A stretch of 64,000 bases of DNA from Uranotaenia lowii (Eukaryota; Arthropoda; Insecta; Diptera; Culicidae), in the NCBI RefSeq assembly GCF_029784155.1, contig NC_073692.1, positions 153,356,334 through 153,420,333 of the forward strand, written 5' to 3'. This document shows positions 11,647-23,441 of the stretch, in pieces. Below the pieces are notes generated by a model. That model made no database searches and was not told where the DNA came from. It saw only the letters and a list, made by a program, of their open reading frames with translations. The stretch's first letter is position 1; each line of letters opens with the position of its first letter. Position numbers and translations under genes: made by a program.

Positions 11647-13090
11647 AATTTGGTGATACGGTCAAAATTTGGTCAATATCAACTTGACGTATTTCTTTCA
11701 ATTTTGCATTTAACAAACCTGAACACCCTTCATTTTGAAGGGGTGTGTGTGTGTAGAATGTTGCTTCTATTTCGATTTTGGAATTCACTCTTCAGTTGTC
11801 AAAATGCCGTCCAAGGAAGAAGAGCAGCGTATCAAAATTTTGCTCGCGCACCGCAAAAATCCGAGCTACTCGCACGCAAAGCTGGCAAAATCGCTAAAAG
11901 TTACCAAATCAACCGTTACAAATGTAATTAAAGTGTTTGGGGAACGTTTGTCGACAGCCAGGAAGTCTGGATCGGGAGGGAAATCGAAAACTGGAAGCCG
12001 CTGAGGCGACAAAGAGAGTTGCCGGTAGTTTCAAGCGAAACCCTAACCTCTCTCTCCGAGATGCCGCAAATAAGCTGGGTGTATCGTCTACAACCGTGCA
12101 TCGAGCCAAAAAACGAGCCGGACTATCGACTTACAAGAAGGTAGTGACTCCAAATCGCGATGATAAACAAAATACGACGGCCAAAGCGCGATCCCGGAGG
12201 CTGTACACGACGATGCTGACGAAGTTTGACTGCGTGGTAATGGACGACGAAACCTACGTCAAAGCCGACTACAAGCAGCTTCCGGGACAGGAGTTTAATA
12301 CGGCAAAAGGAAGGGGAAAGGTAGCAGATATTTTCAATCACATGAAACTGTCAAAGTGGTTCCCGAGGACAAGAACCTTCCCGACACGCCAGAGCTCCGC
12401 CCAATCGAGAAATACCAGGGTTCAACACGCAGGAGTGCGTCGAATGAGAAAGAGCAAATAAAACGCAGCTCTTTCGTTCTCGGTTCACGGGCACATTTGA
12501 TTGCTCGAAATTCTCTCGAGAAATTTGCGACCAAAACGCAGATTGAAAATTTTTGAGCTGAGCGAATTTGCGCGCCCCTATTCGAGAGCTCGAGCGGTTC
12601 GAAAACTGCGTTTGCGTTTATCTAGCCGCGTGCGTGTAGGAACACCGAGCATCTACCGTGAGGACACGGCGGCTCACCGAACAGCGCGCGCGGCTCTCTT
12701 TAGCACACGGTGTGTGGGCCGTGTGTTTCGTGTTTGGGGGGCGATTAAGAAATCTGTACGAATAATTTAATTAATAGAATTGGTTAAACAGTTTGTAGCG
12801 CGCAACGGGATTGGTGGGAGGGTTATTACAATGAATGTTAGAAGTTTTAAAATATTTATAAGTTATAGTTACCAACACTAGTAACTATGAAATTTTTACC
12901 ATGAACTAGTAAAGTTTCGCGAAAAAGACCAGATTAAAGAGCTTTACGCAAGGGTTGTTAAAATGAAACCGTTTAGATCGATCAGATTGATCGATGGTTG
13001 GAATATTAATTAGTTGTTGTGTCTTTGGGGAGATTAAACGCGAAATTGAAACAAATTAATGATGATTAACGGCACAAGTACCGCGAGAAG

Positions 13091-14570
13091 TTAGTTTAGC
13101 TTCGATTTCAACATGCAAACCCTCTAGTGGAAGGGTTTGACTTGTAGGTGACGAAAAATAGTGTCGCGAATTCGCTAGTACAAGCTACTAGTGTTAGTAC
13201 AAGTAGAAATTAGTTTAGCTCCGATTTCAACTTTCGACCCCTCTAGTAAAAGGGTTTGACTTGTAGATGACGAAAACTAGTGTCGCGAGCTCGCTAGTAC
13301 AAGCTACTAGTGTTAGTACAAGTAGAAATTAGTTTAGCTCCGATTTCAACTTGCGACCCCTCTAGTGAAAGGGTTTGACTTGTAGGTGACGAAAACTAGC
13401 ATCGCGAGTTCGCTAGTACAAGCTACTAGTGTTAGTACAGCTAGAAATTAGTTTAGCTCCGATTTCAACTTTCGACCGGTCAAATGAAAGGGATTGACTT
13501 GTAGGTGACGAAAAATAGTGTCGCGATTCCGCTAGTACAAGCTACTAGTATAAGTACAGGTAGAAATTATTTTAGCTCCGATTTCAACTTTCGACCGGTC
13601 AAGTGAAAGGGTTTGACTTGTGGATGACGAAAAATAGTGTCGCGAGTTCGCTAGTACAAGCTACTAGTGTTAGTACCGCGAGAAATTAGTTTAGCTCCGA
13701 TTTCAACTTTCGACCAGTCAAATGAAAGGGATGGACTTGTAGGTGACAAAAAATAGTGTCGCGAGTTCGCTAGTACAATCTACTAGTGTTAGTACCGCGA
13801 GAAATTAGTTTAGCTCCGATTTCAACTTTCGACCCCTCTAGTGAAAGAGGTTGACTTGCAGGTGACGAAAAATAGTGTCGCGAGTTCGCTAGTACAAGCT
13901 ACTCGTGTTAGTACCGCGAGAAAAAAGTTTAGCTCCAAATACAACATTCGACCGGTCGAATGAAAGGGATTGACTCATAGGTGACGAAAAATAGTGCCGT
14001 GAGTTTGCTAGTACAAGCTACTAGTATTAGTACAGGTAGAAATTAGTTTAGCTCCGATTCCAACTTTCAACCGGTCAAGTGAAAGGGTTTCACTTGTGGA
14101 TGACGAAAAATAGTGTCGCGAGTTCGCTAGTACAAGCTACTAGTGTTAGTACCGCGAGAAATTAGTTTAGCTCCGATTTCAACTTTCGACCGGTCAAGTG
14201 AAAGAGGTTGACTTGCAGGTGACGAAAAATAGTGTCGCGAGTTCGCTAGTACAAGCTACTAGTGTTAGTACCGCGAGAAATTAGTTTAGCTCTTATTTCT
14301 ACTTGCGACCCCTCTAGTGAAAGGGTTTGACTTGTAGATGACGAAAAATAGTGTCGCGAATTCGCTAGTACAAGCTACTAGTATTAGTACAGGTAAAAAT
14401 AAGTTCAGCTCTGCTTTCAACTTTTGACTGGTCAAGTGAAAGGGTTGACTTGCAGGTGACGAAAACTAGTGTCACGAGCTCGCTAGTACAAGCTACTAAT
14501 GTTAGTACAGGTAGAAACTAGTTTTGCTCCGATTCCAACTTTCGACTGGTCAAGTGAAAAGGGTTAGACC
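13091..14570. repeat. Left-arm tandem array, 119-bp unit, ~12-13 copies
   Basis: The word ttagtttagct starts at 13091, 13210, 13329 and 13448, exactly 119 bp apart, and continues to about 14519. Each unit contains gaaattagtttagctccgat, a gaccggtcaagtgaaag or gacccctctagtgaaag variant, ggtgacgaaaaatagtgtcg and gctagtacaagctactagt. The two alternating middle variants suggest exchange between units. Confidence 0.93.
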
Positions 14571-15890
14571 TAAACTAATTTCTACCGGTACTAACACTTA
14601 TAGCTTGGACAAGTGAATTCGTCAAGTCAAACTCTTTCACTTGACCGGTCGAAAGTTGAATTCGGAGCTTAACTAATTTCTATCGGTACTTATATTAATA
14701 GCTCGTACTAGAGAACTCGCGACTTTATTTTTCGTCACCTACAAGTCAAACACTTTCACTTGACCGGTCGAAAATTGAAATAGAAGATAAACTCATTTCT
14801 ACCTGTACTAACACTAGTAGCTTGTACTAGCGAACTCGCGACACTATTTTTCGTCACCTACGAGTCAATCCCTTTCATTTAACCGGTCGAAAGTTGAAAT
14901 CGGAGCTAAACTAATTTCTCGCGGTACTAACACTAGTAGCTAGTACTAGCGAGCTCGCGACACTATTTTTCGTCATTTACAAGTCAAACCCTTTCACTTG
15001 ACCGGTCGAAAGTTGAAATCGGAGCTAAGCTAATTTCTACTTGTACTAACACTAGTAGCTTGTACTAGCGAGCTCGCGACGTATTTTTCGTCATCTACAA
15101 GTCAAACCCTTTCACTTGACCGGTCGAAAGTTGAAATCGGAGCTAAACTCATTTCTACCTGTACTAACACTAGTAGCTTGTACTAGCGAACTCGCGGCAC
15201 TATTTTTCGTCACCTACGAGTCAATCCCTTGCATTTGACCGGTCGAAAGTTGAAATCGGAGCTAAACTAATTTCTAGCTGTACTAACATTAGTAGCTTGT
15301 ACTAGCGAACTCGCGACACTAGTTTTCGTCACCTACAAGTCAAACCCTTTCACTAGAGGGGTCGCAAGTTGAAATCGGAGCTAAACTAATTTCTACTTGT
15401 ACTAACACTAGTAGCTTGTACTAGCGAACTCGCGACACTATTTTTCGTCACCTGCAAGTCAACCTCTTTCACTTGACCGGTCGAAAGTTGAAATCGGAGC
15501 TAAACTAATTTCTCGCGGTACTAACACTAATAGCTTGTACTAGCGAATTCGCGACACTATTTTTCGTCACCTACAAGTCCATCCCTTTCATTTGACTGGT
15601 CGAAAGTTGAAATCGAAGCTAAACTAATTTCTCGCGGTACTAACATTAGTAGCTTGTACTAGCGAACTCGCGACACTATTTTTCGTCACCTACAAGTCAA
15701 ACCCTCCCACTAGAGGGGTCGCATGTTGAAATCGGAGCTAAACACATTTCTCGCGGTACTAACATTAGAAGCTTGTACTAGCGAGTTCGTGGCACTATTT
15801 TTCGTCATCTTCAAGTCAAACCCTTTCACTAAAGGGGTCGCAAGTTAAAATCGGAGCTAAACTAATTTCTTCTGGTATTTGTTCCGTTAA
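14571..15890. repeat. Right-arm tandem array, inverted 119-bp unit, ~11 copies
   Basis: The same unit as the left array, read in the opposite direction (agctaaactaatttct, then actagtagcttgtactagcg). It meets the left array head-to-head at about 14570 without a spacer. Copy number is slightly lower than on the left, so the arms are not perfectly equal. Confidence 0.92.
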
Positions 15891-17001
15891 TCATCTTTAG
15901 TTTGTTTTAATCTCGCGTATGTACTATCTTCCTATAGAATAGCCAACAAATTAAATTCGAATCATATTCTTATTTAATCGATCTGAATCCCATTGTCTAA
16001 ATTTACTTTGCATTAAAAGTGGTCGCGACAGTCAAATTCATTACATTTCAATGTTACGATTGAAATTTCGTGACATTATAAATATCGATGTCGCCGTAGC
16101 ATTTCCCAAAAAAGAATGTCATTCTTGGTATCGAAATTTTACTAGTAAATGGTAAAATTTTCATAAATACTAGTGCTTGGAGCTATTAATAATATGTAAC
16201 GTAAACCTCCTACATTGATTCATTTAATCCTCCCGCCAAGTCCATTGCCCGCTACCATTTGTTCCAACTATCTTGCTGATGAAATTAAACACACAGATTT
16301 ATCAATCGGGCCACGGCAAATACAAAACACAAGCACCACACTAGAGCCCGTGCGCGCCGCCCGGTGACAAAAAGAGAGCCGCCTCAGACCGTTTGGAGGG
16401 CCGCCGCGAGCTGCATTGTGAGCCGCTGCGTGCTGTTCTGTTAACCAAAAGAGAGACCTCGCACGCCGCTCGGTTAGGACGCGCAGTGAGCTAGCCGTGC
16501 CTGTCTGACTCGGCCGCTCGCGCAGATTTCGGATAGCACATCTCGTCGACGAGAACGAGTGGAAAAGATTTTTGTTTAGAGCGAGAGTGCGTCAACGGCC
16601 AGAACGCAAACGATGAAGTGTTTTGTACGAGAGAATGGTTTGCGTGTGTTGCGCGTGGCTAAAAGAGTGCGTTTTGTTGAACCCTGAAATACTGGGCTAT
16701 TGTCAAGCGGAACCTAAAGAACACCAAAAAAACTGCTAAGGACGAGCAGCAGTTCAAGGAAAACTGGCTTTCTGCGGCGAAGAAGGTAGACAAGGTGGCT
16801 GTACAAAATCTGATGACAGGGGTTAAGCGTAAGGCCCGGCAATTCGGATTTGGAAAAGCGGTAGCCTAACTGAATATTTTTCCTGTATTTTATACTAATT
16901 AAACTTTAAAAAGAAATTTAATTTGATTTTAAATTAAAAAAACGATTTCACTGATTTACACGCGTTTTTCTTTGACCAAATTTTGACCGTATCACCCTTT
17001 A

Positions 17002-17775
17002 GATTTCAAAACCTTAGTCCAAATTGTAATTCAGCTAAAAATGTCAATTCACTGGTCAGTTCATGTATATTGTTGAAGATTCTCAAAGCAAATTTTTTCA
17101 AATAAGGGGCCGAAATGACCCGTTTTTAGACAGATCGTGGAGCCTCCATGATGCACAGTAATTTGAAATATACGAGGTAGGCTATTCCGCTCTCTTTAAA
17201 CGTATTGGTAACAGGCCCTGAAAAATAGTTGTGGAAAAAACTGGCAAATGTACGAAATTTATCAGAAAATTACATTTTTCTGAAAATTAAAATTATGAGA
17301 AAAATATGCACTGATGCATTTATTCAACAAACAATATTTTGCTTTCCGACACAGCTAAAAGTAATATGAAATGGGCTTTTGTCAATTTCAAATCCAAATT
17401 TGGTGATATTTTTGCTTTGTGTGACCTATTTCCTGTACGATTTTAATAAAAATTCTTACAAATTGACTGTTCATCACAGAAATATGATCTTTGTAAGTTC
17501 ATTATCAAATTTTAGATCTCTTCAAAGAAACATGGAGTTTCACTGAGATCCTATATGTGTGTGTTCGTTTTTTTTTTTAATTTTTAACATAGACAGAGAA
17601 AAATATTACATAATTTGCTTTCAACTAAGAGGGACGGTGATGAAAACTTCTTTTGAGTGCTCAATATTTATGGTTCAGATCCGAAAATCCTAGGCAAATA
17701 AAATTTCACGGTGAACCTGAAGAATGAATCTTAAATCTGAAGCCCTTTTCAAAAGAATCGAATGGCTATCGATAG
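17002..17775. other. Stretch without recognisable genes
   Basis: AT-rich sequence between the Tc1 element and the 3' end of the RTE-like LINE. There is a T-run at 17570-17580. I see no open frame, repeat boundary or RNA signature. Confidence 0.5.
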
Positions 17776-20700
17776 ACTTTACTTACTTAATGATACCGCG
17801 CCGATCCTCCGATGCATAGGGCCGCGGTGAAAGACCTCCACTGTTGACGATCCGGAGCCAGCGTCTTCACCTGGTCCCAGTTCGACAGTTCGAATTTCAG
17901 CGCCTAGACTTCGCCGCCACGAGTTTCTGGGTCTGCCTATTCTTCGATGTCCTTCTGGATTCCAATCTATTGCCTCTCTGTAAATCTCGTTTTCATCTTC
18001 ATGTAGTTCCTCATTCGAGATCCAGTTGCCAGGCCACCAAACGCGGATGATATTCCGCAGGCAGCGGTGCACCAAGTTTCGCACCCGTACAGCAATACGG
18101 ACTTGACGTTTGAGTTGAAGATTCGGATTTTCGTTCGTAGAGAGATCTGTCATGATCGCCAGATGTTTCGGAGACTCGCAAACGCAAATCGGGCCTTTCT
18201 GATCCGGGTTTCGATGGCTTTCCTGGTACCACCATCAGGCTTTACCTGGCTACCAAGATACTGGAAGCATTCCACTCTCTCAACTTGATGCCCAGCTACT
18301 ATGAAATTTCCTGTGTTGATCTCCATCGACTTGGTCTTTCCGACATTGACTTTGAGACCTGCTGCCTCGGAACTTTCGGTGAGGTCGTCGAGTTTGCTCT
18401 GCATATCCGGTTGTGTTCGGGCGAGCAAAACAATATCGTCAGCCAGGTCAAGGTCGTTCAATTGCTCCATTGTTGAAGGATTCTACGGCAATCCTCGGTT
18501 CGGTGCACAGTCGATCGACCCAGTCAGAATCTCATCCATTACGATGAGAAAAAGTAACGGTGATAAGATACATCCCTGTTTCACTCCAGCAGTTACCGCG
18601 ATTGGTTCGGACAAGACACTGTCGTGCAAGACCTTGCACGAAAATGCCTCGTATTGTACTTCGATGAGATGGACTAGTTTCTCTCCCCTCGTCGCCTTAG
18701 AGCCGCCCAGATGTTTTCATGGTTAAGTCGGTCGAATGCTTTTTCTAAATCAACGAACATCAGCAGAAGAGAGTCCTGGAATTCGCTGATTTGTTCCAGT
18801 ATGATTCGTAGCGTTGAGATGTGGTCTACACATGATCGTCCGGATTGGAATCCAGCTTGTTGCCGTCGGAGTGTAGCGTCGATTTTCTTCTGGATCCTGG
18901 TCAGGATCACTTTGCAGAGTACTTTGAGGGTTGTACAGATCAACGTTATACCTCGCCAGTTACCGCACTCTGTTAGGTCTCCTTTCTTCGGGACCTTTAC
19001 GAGGATACCCTGAATCCAGTCGGCCGGGAATGTTGCAGTATCCCAGATGTCAGCGAAAGGACGGTGCAACATTTGTGCTGACAAGGCAGGGTCGGCTTTC
19101 AGCATTTCAGAATTTTTGTTGGATTTCATGTTTTTGATTGCCGCTTCTATTTCAGCCAGCGAGGGCGCTTCCGAGTTGACGCCATTTTTGCGACTTACTG
19201 TTGGAGCTTCGAGCTGCGGATTCTGTAGGTCATCGCTATTCGTGACTCGGAAGAGTTGTTCGAAGTGCTCAGTCCATCGTTTGAGCTGATCTGTTCGATC
19301 GGTTAGTAACTGACCTGCTCGGTCTTTCAGCGGCATTCTTGCATTAGTCCTTGCACCACTGAGGCGGCGAGAAATGTCATAAAGTAATCGGATATCTCCA
19401 TTGGCGGCGGCTCTTTCTCCCTCTTCGAATAGGGAGTTTGTCCAGGCTCTCTTGTCTCGTCTACAAGCTCGTTTAACTGCCTTTTCCAGCTCCGCATAAC
19501 GTAAGCGAGCGGCTGCTTTGGCTGCTCAATTCCGACTTTCGCCTTTCTCCGATCATCGACCATCCTCCAAGTTTCATCCGACATCCATTCACTTTTTCTT
19601 CCACAAACTTTACCGAGAGTACCATGGCTCGTCGTGATAAAGGCATTCTTGATTCCGCACCACTGTTCTTCGACTGTTCCGTCTGTCGGCAGCTCCGAGG
19701 CTCGGGATTCTAGCTGTTCAACGTATGCCCTTTTCACCTTCGGATTCTCCAACCGGCGGACGTCGTATCGACACCCGACTTTCTTCTCGCGCCGTTGGAC
19801 ACGCGCAACTCTTAGTCGTATCTCGCCAAGGACGAGGTGATTGTCAGATACAATGTCTGTGCTTCGTTTGTTGTGGAAATCAAAAAGGCTCCGTCTCCAT
19901 TTTCGGCTGATGCAAATGTGGTCAATTGACCACACTGACTTTTTCCTGATTTTCTGTTCGGCCATCTCGAGATACCTAAGTGACCTTATGTGCTGGTCGA
20001 TGGGAGAAGAGCGATCCACCGATCACCATGTTGTTGTTGCCACAAAATTCTACAAACAGCTCTCCGTTTTCGCTCATCTGTCCTAGACCATGGCGTCCCA
20101 TGATGCGCCCAAGGTCCTGATTGTCGGAGCCAATCTTTGCGTTGAAGTCGCCCAAATGGATTTGAATGTCCCTTCGGAATTCTCTCTACCACGCTTTTCA
20201 GTTGACTTTGGAAGACTTTGGAGTTAACTGTAAAACTGCTCTTTCTCCTGCAAATCGGCAACGTCAATTGGCGCATAACACTAGACCATTGTAAGGTTTC
20301 TAACCCGTGTTCTAAATCTGGCTACGATTATTCTTTCGTTTGTCGGTTCCCATCTAATGAGGGCCGCGTAGGCCTGCGGGCTTAACAGGAAACCAACTCC
20401 ACTTTCCCGAGTAGCGTGTTCTCCTCATATGCCAGAGTAAAGCAGGACTTGCCCGGACTGTGTCTTGTGTTCTCCAGTGTTAAGCCAACTGACTTCGCTC
20501 AGTCCCAATATCTCTAGCTTGAGGCGGCTAGTTTCTCTAGCAAGTTGGGCCAGCTAACCTGGCTGGGCAAGGGTAAAAAAATTCCAAGTTCCTATTCGTG
20601 TCCGTGTTTTCACGCTAAAAGTCCTCGCCAAAGTTCCAGGTCGGTCATTTCTTTCGGATTCCGTAACAATTTCTGAATCGGGAGCAGTAGGTTGTTAGCC

Positions 20701-21055
20701 TAAAGTTTCTATCCTGCGATGGGGCTGCCATCTTGGACTTCGTAAATTCGGCCGCTCACTGCGAGACAGACGCTGTTTGAGCCGCCGCTGACGTGGAGAA
20801 CAGACGCTTGCGGCCACCTTCACAGTCTGCATGCGATCAAAGCATCCACCGGGGTTGGGTACCCGATCTCCACTCAGGTTACTCGCGTCCCCAGCCGGTA
20901 CCACGTGGAGGTTGAGATAGGAGTTGTGAATAAGAGGTGATATGACCACTATGAGGCCTCGTGTTGCACATTATCCACCATTTGCCAGCCTCTGCGTTAC
21001 AGTGAATAGTAAACATAAATTTACTATTCATCTGATCTACGCCGGGCCGACTGTG
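17776..21055 (-). mobile_element. RTE-like non-LTR retrotransposon, decayed
   Basis: Read on the minus strand it runs from about 21055 to a 3' end at about 17776, where the stop codon is followed by taagtaagtaaag. Short tandem-repeat tails instead of poly(A) are typical of RTE and related LINE clades. It carries one long endonuclease-reverse transcriptase reading frame broken by several frameshifts and stops. The 5' end is approximate because no target duplication was found. The clade is inferred from the tail and the C-terminal GRPRNSWRR motif. A CR1-like assignment is possible. Confidence 0.75.
17779..20949 (-). pseudogene. Endonuclease-reverse transcriptase of the RTE-like LINE, degenerate
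   Basis: It would nick target DNA and copy the LINE RNA. Domains follow in order on the minus strand. An N-terminal region is at 20949-20695 (RSERPNLRSPRWQPH). The AP-endonuclease starts with IGTWNFFTLAQPG near 20600, then LEILGLSEVSW, YAPIDVADLQ, LGDFNAKIGSD near 20130 and a DNHLVLGEIRLR (SDHxxV-type) segment near 19835. A linker follows. RT motifs are GNWRGITL near 18960, QAGFQSGRS near 18850, VDLEKAFDRLNHENIW near 18740, AGVKQGCILSPLL near 18570 and DLADDIVLLAR near 18430. A thumb (ECFQYLGSQV) follows, and the C-terminus has GHRRIGRPRNSWRRSL near 17920. The reading frame changes at about 19330, 18675 and 18150 and has an internal stop near 20445. It is therefore dead. The Leu in LADD replaces the usual Tyr/Phe. 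Confidence 0.85.
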
Positions 21056-21235
21056 CAGTATTAGACGTATTACTATTATAATATTAAGTATTATGAACTG
21101 TTTCTTAAGAATTGAAATAAAGTTTTTTAAGTTGGTACTTTTATTTCGTCTTTTGATTATGATCCGCATAAGTTATCCGAAGCTGCCGATTGTCTTGAAA
21201 CTTTCAAACCAATTAGTGCTTTTTAATGCTCTACA

Positions 21236-22016
21236 CTGCCGTTCTAAGCAAGAATGTCCCATGTGACTTTTGGGTCATTTTCACTTTTTTGCTGGAAACG
21301 GTCTCTTTTAGTGTTAACTTTCGAATAATAACACAAACAAGTATACTTTGTTCTGAACTTGTACGAAATTTTCATCAAGGTGGTTGTCTCTATGTTGCTA
21401 GTTCTACGCAAGAATGTCACACTAGAGAAAATTCTATAAAAAATGCAAATTTTATCAAAAAAATTGTCTTAAGATAAGTTTAAACTGTCAAATTAAAAGT
21501 TATTCACTGAAAAGAACACTAAAATAGAGGGCAGAGGAGGAGCAAGAAGCCTTGAGTGTTTTATTCAGAGAAATTTTCACTAAATACTTTTCGGTAGGCA
21601 CTACTTACAGGATCCATACTCAACTATACATTTTTATAAACAAAGAGGAACGTATTTCTCAAATTGCGGTTTAGCATGAGTTTTTGGGAAAAAAATAAAC
21701 TACGCAAGCTTTTAAATGATAGGAAATTGTAGCCGTGTGACAGTTTTTCGTAGAACTAGCATCGGCATGCGTTCTGATTCTACGCAAAAGTGTCACACGG
21801 AGCATTTTTGGTTCTAATTTGCTGTTTTTTTTTGTAGGAAATGTATTTTTTTTGGCAGAAAACATTGTAAAATAATAAACTTGAACTGTTCACTACGAAA
21901 AAACTGTCGGTGAATGTTTAGTTTGAGAGAAAAATTGGAAATATAGCTGATATTTCAATCGCGTTTTTCTCGTTTGCACGTTTTTCCACATGTGACAATC
22001 TTGCTTAGAACGGCAG
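21236..22016. mobile_element. MITE with five internal copies of its terminal motif
   Basis: The ends ctgccgttctaagcaagaat and its inverse (finishing at 22016) form a TIR of about 30 bp. They are flanked by taca at 21232-21235 and 22017-22020, so the target duplication is taca or just TA. The end motif recurs internally at about 21401, 21736 (inverse) and 21777 as ttctacgcaagaatgtcac variants. There is no transposase. Tc1/mariner-type mobilisation is inferred from the TA. Confidence 0.7.
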
Positions 22017-22020
22017 TACA

Positions 22021-23439
22021 GATGTTGAATATTCCCAAGCAACATTTCTTCAAACCAACAGATGGCACCGGTACCATTGGGATGGTAAATTTGGACCTTT
22101 TAGAACAATCTCCTAACATAAATTCATTCCCATGATTCCAGTCACCTATTAGATGCAACAACTGAGCAGCGTCAAGCAAAACTCAAATTGCACAGTTGAG
22201 TTAAAAGTCTATTATCGTCAAACCAAATCGGTGTGCGGTCGACTAAATGCAACCAGCAGAGCAATAATAAATCCAATAAACCCTTACCAAAATGGGAGGT
22301 TTGCACAGCCGCCAATTTTCCATTCACCCACACCTGATGCCATCCCCAAAGGGCCCTCCATACATCCTCACATCACTACCCGCCCCAATTAAGTACCAAG
22401 GATGTTCTTTGTCGGATCCGATCTTTGTTCCTCTCATATGCGCCAAGAAAACCACTCCCGGAATGTGTTTGTGTGTGAGTGTGTGTCTAGGAGTATGTGT
22501 GTGTGCACTCTGTGTGGCTGCATCCTGGAAATTATAATTGAATTGTATACTTCTGTGTGACTTCCTTTGGCTGAGTGAATCATCGGGATGGTTTTCCATT
22601 AGCAACAGGATGATAGTGTTCTACCTCTATAAACGTCACCGTTGTTCGTCGTTCGTCCTCATCCATCTGATGGTGCGGAAGACAAATACCATCTGACAAC
22701 GAAAAGCAGAAACATCTGATTCAGGTTTCCCCAAGCCTACCTCTTCCTGTGTTCTAAATTGAGATGGCAATTCCGGCGGTGATGGATGATGCATTATGAA
22801 GCTACATGAAGGTAAATGTTCAGTTTGCTCCATAGCTTCCACCCATCCAATTCTCCGATATGACACCGACCGATGATATGCATCCGCAGATTGCAATCTT
22901 GATGTGTGGAAATGGATGTGTTCCTTATAATTTAACCCCCTCCAAAAGGTGAAAAAATTCTTTCGACTACGCAGGGATGCATACAAGGGAGATTTCTGAC
23001 CCAGATCCTCCGCCTCAGGGCACTCCTGAAGAACGGATTATACAAGTGAATGAAACAAAAATTTATTAACCCTTATCCGCTCATGAGTGTCAATATGACA
23101 CTTTTGGAAGTTTGGCGGCTTGTAACTTTATTAGGGTGCATCGAAATAAAAAAAAAATCTTCGATGACCCTCTATTACTAATCAGACCTTGAGTTTCAAT
23201 TTAACACTCCTCGCTTAAAACCGCCATATCTTTCATGATTATCAACCGATTTTACAACTTATAGTTTTGGGAGTCTCGTAATGTCACTTAAATATGTTTC
23301 TCAGACATTTTTAGATTTTCTTGCACTTAAAGTCAACTTTGCATTGGATGACTACTTTTCATGCGATACCACGCGAGGTAGCAGCAGTGATGTCAGATTT
23401 TTTTTTCAATGCCAAAAGACATGTCCCCATTCAACACCT
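22021..23439. other. Stretch without recognisable genes
   Basis: Moderately GC-balanced, probably unique sequence, with a GT-rich patch at 22464-22505. Open frames of up to 116 codons (22636-22986, minus) show no known domain or splice evidence. From 23070 to 23440 the sequence turns AT-rich and repeat-like, but no boundary was found. Confidence 0.5.
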
Positions 23440-23441
23440 TA

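Larger units (their letters stand above)
12416..16686. mobile_element. Giant foldback element (4271 bp) with inverted 119-bp arrays
   Basis: It interrupts the Tc1 transposase codons for EKY/W. The 6-bp target aaatac is duplicated at 12410-12415 and 16687-16692. The termini are perfect 11-bp inverse copies, cagggttcaac and gttgaaccctg. Both arms, about 2.15 and 2.12 kb, are inverse relatives of one another over most of their length. Each arm has a GC/CpG-rich outer part (12440-12740 and 16340-16680), an AT-rich spacer (12760-13080 and 15890-16310), then a tandem array of a 119-bp unit. The axis is near 14570 with almost no loop. There is no open frame resembling a transposase. The superfamily is unassigned: cagggtt-type ends recall hAT, but hAT makes 8-bp duplications. 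The structure recalls Foldback/Galileo-type elements without sequence similarity that I can assert. Confidence 0.88.
11804..16869 (+). pseudogene. Tc1/mariner-like transposase, frameshifted, deleted and split
   Basis: It would cut and paste the element at TA sites using an HTH DNA-binding N-terminus and a DDE/D catalytic core. It starts at ATG 11804 (MPSKEEEQRIKILLAHRK). A first HTH (HAKLAKSLKVTKSTVTNVIK) is followed by an extra base near 11980 relative to copy 2, which shifts the frame. The second HTH follows (NLSLRDAANKLGVSSTTVHR). The first catalytic Asp is in VVMDDETYVKADY. At about 12352 a deletion joins HMKLSK to a VVPEDKNLPD segment, removing the second Asp. PELRPIEKY, with the third acidic residue, is interrupted by the foldback at 12416 and resumes at 16693 as WAIVKRNLK, ending at TAA 16867-16869. 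It is non-functional by three independent lesions. Confidence 0.9.
11647..16999 (+). mobile_element. Tc1/mariner-superfamily transposon, copy 1, split by a foldback insertion
   Basis: The termini are inverse copies: ggtgatacggtcaaaatttg at 11652 and its complement ending at 16997. The target TA lies at 11645-11646 and 17000-17001. The same termini occur at 23442 and 24521, which fixes the ends. Inside lies a transposase gene in plus orientation, preceded by a (TG)n tract at about 11743-11755 that copy 2 shares. Bases 12416-16686 are a later insertion of a foldback element. Without it the transposon is about 1.08 kb, shorter than a full Tc1-like element because of an internal deletion in the transposase gene near 12352. 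Confidence 0.9.

Noticed and set aside
11743..11756. (TG)n tract as a regulatory Z-DNA site
   Set aside because: Present at the same place in both Tc1 copies, so it is part of the transposon leader; no evidence for a regulatory role.
13091..15890. 119-bp repeats as a centromeric or CRISPR-like array
   Set aside because: Units are contiguous without unique spacers, the arrays are inverted about a centre and lie within a transposon with its own target duplication.
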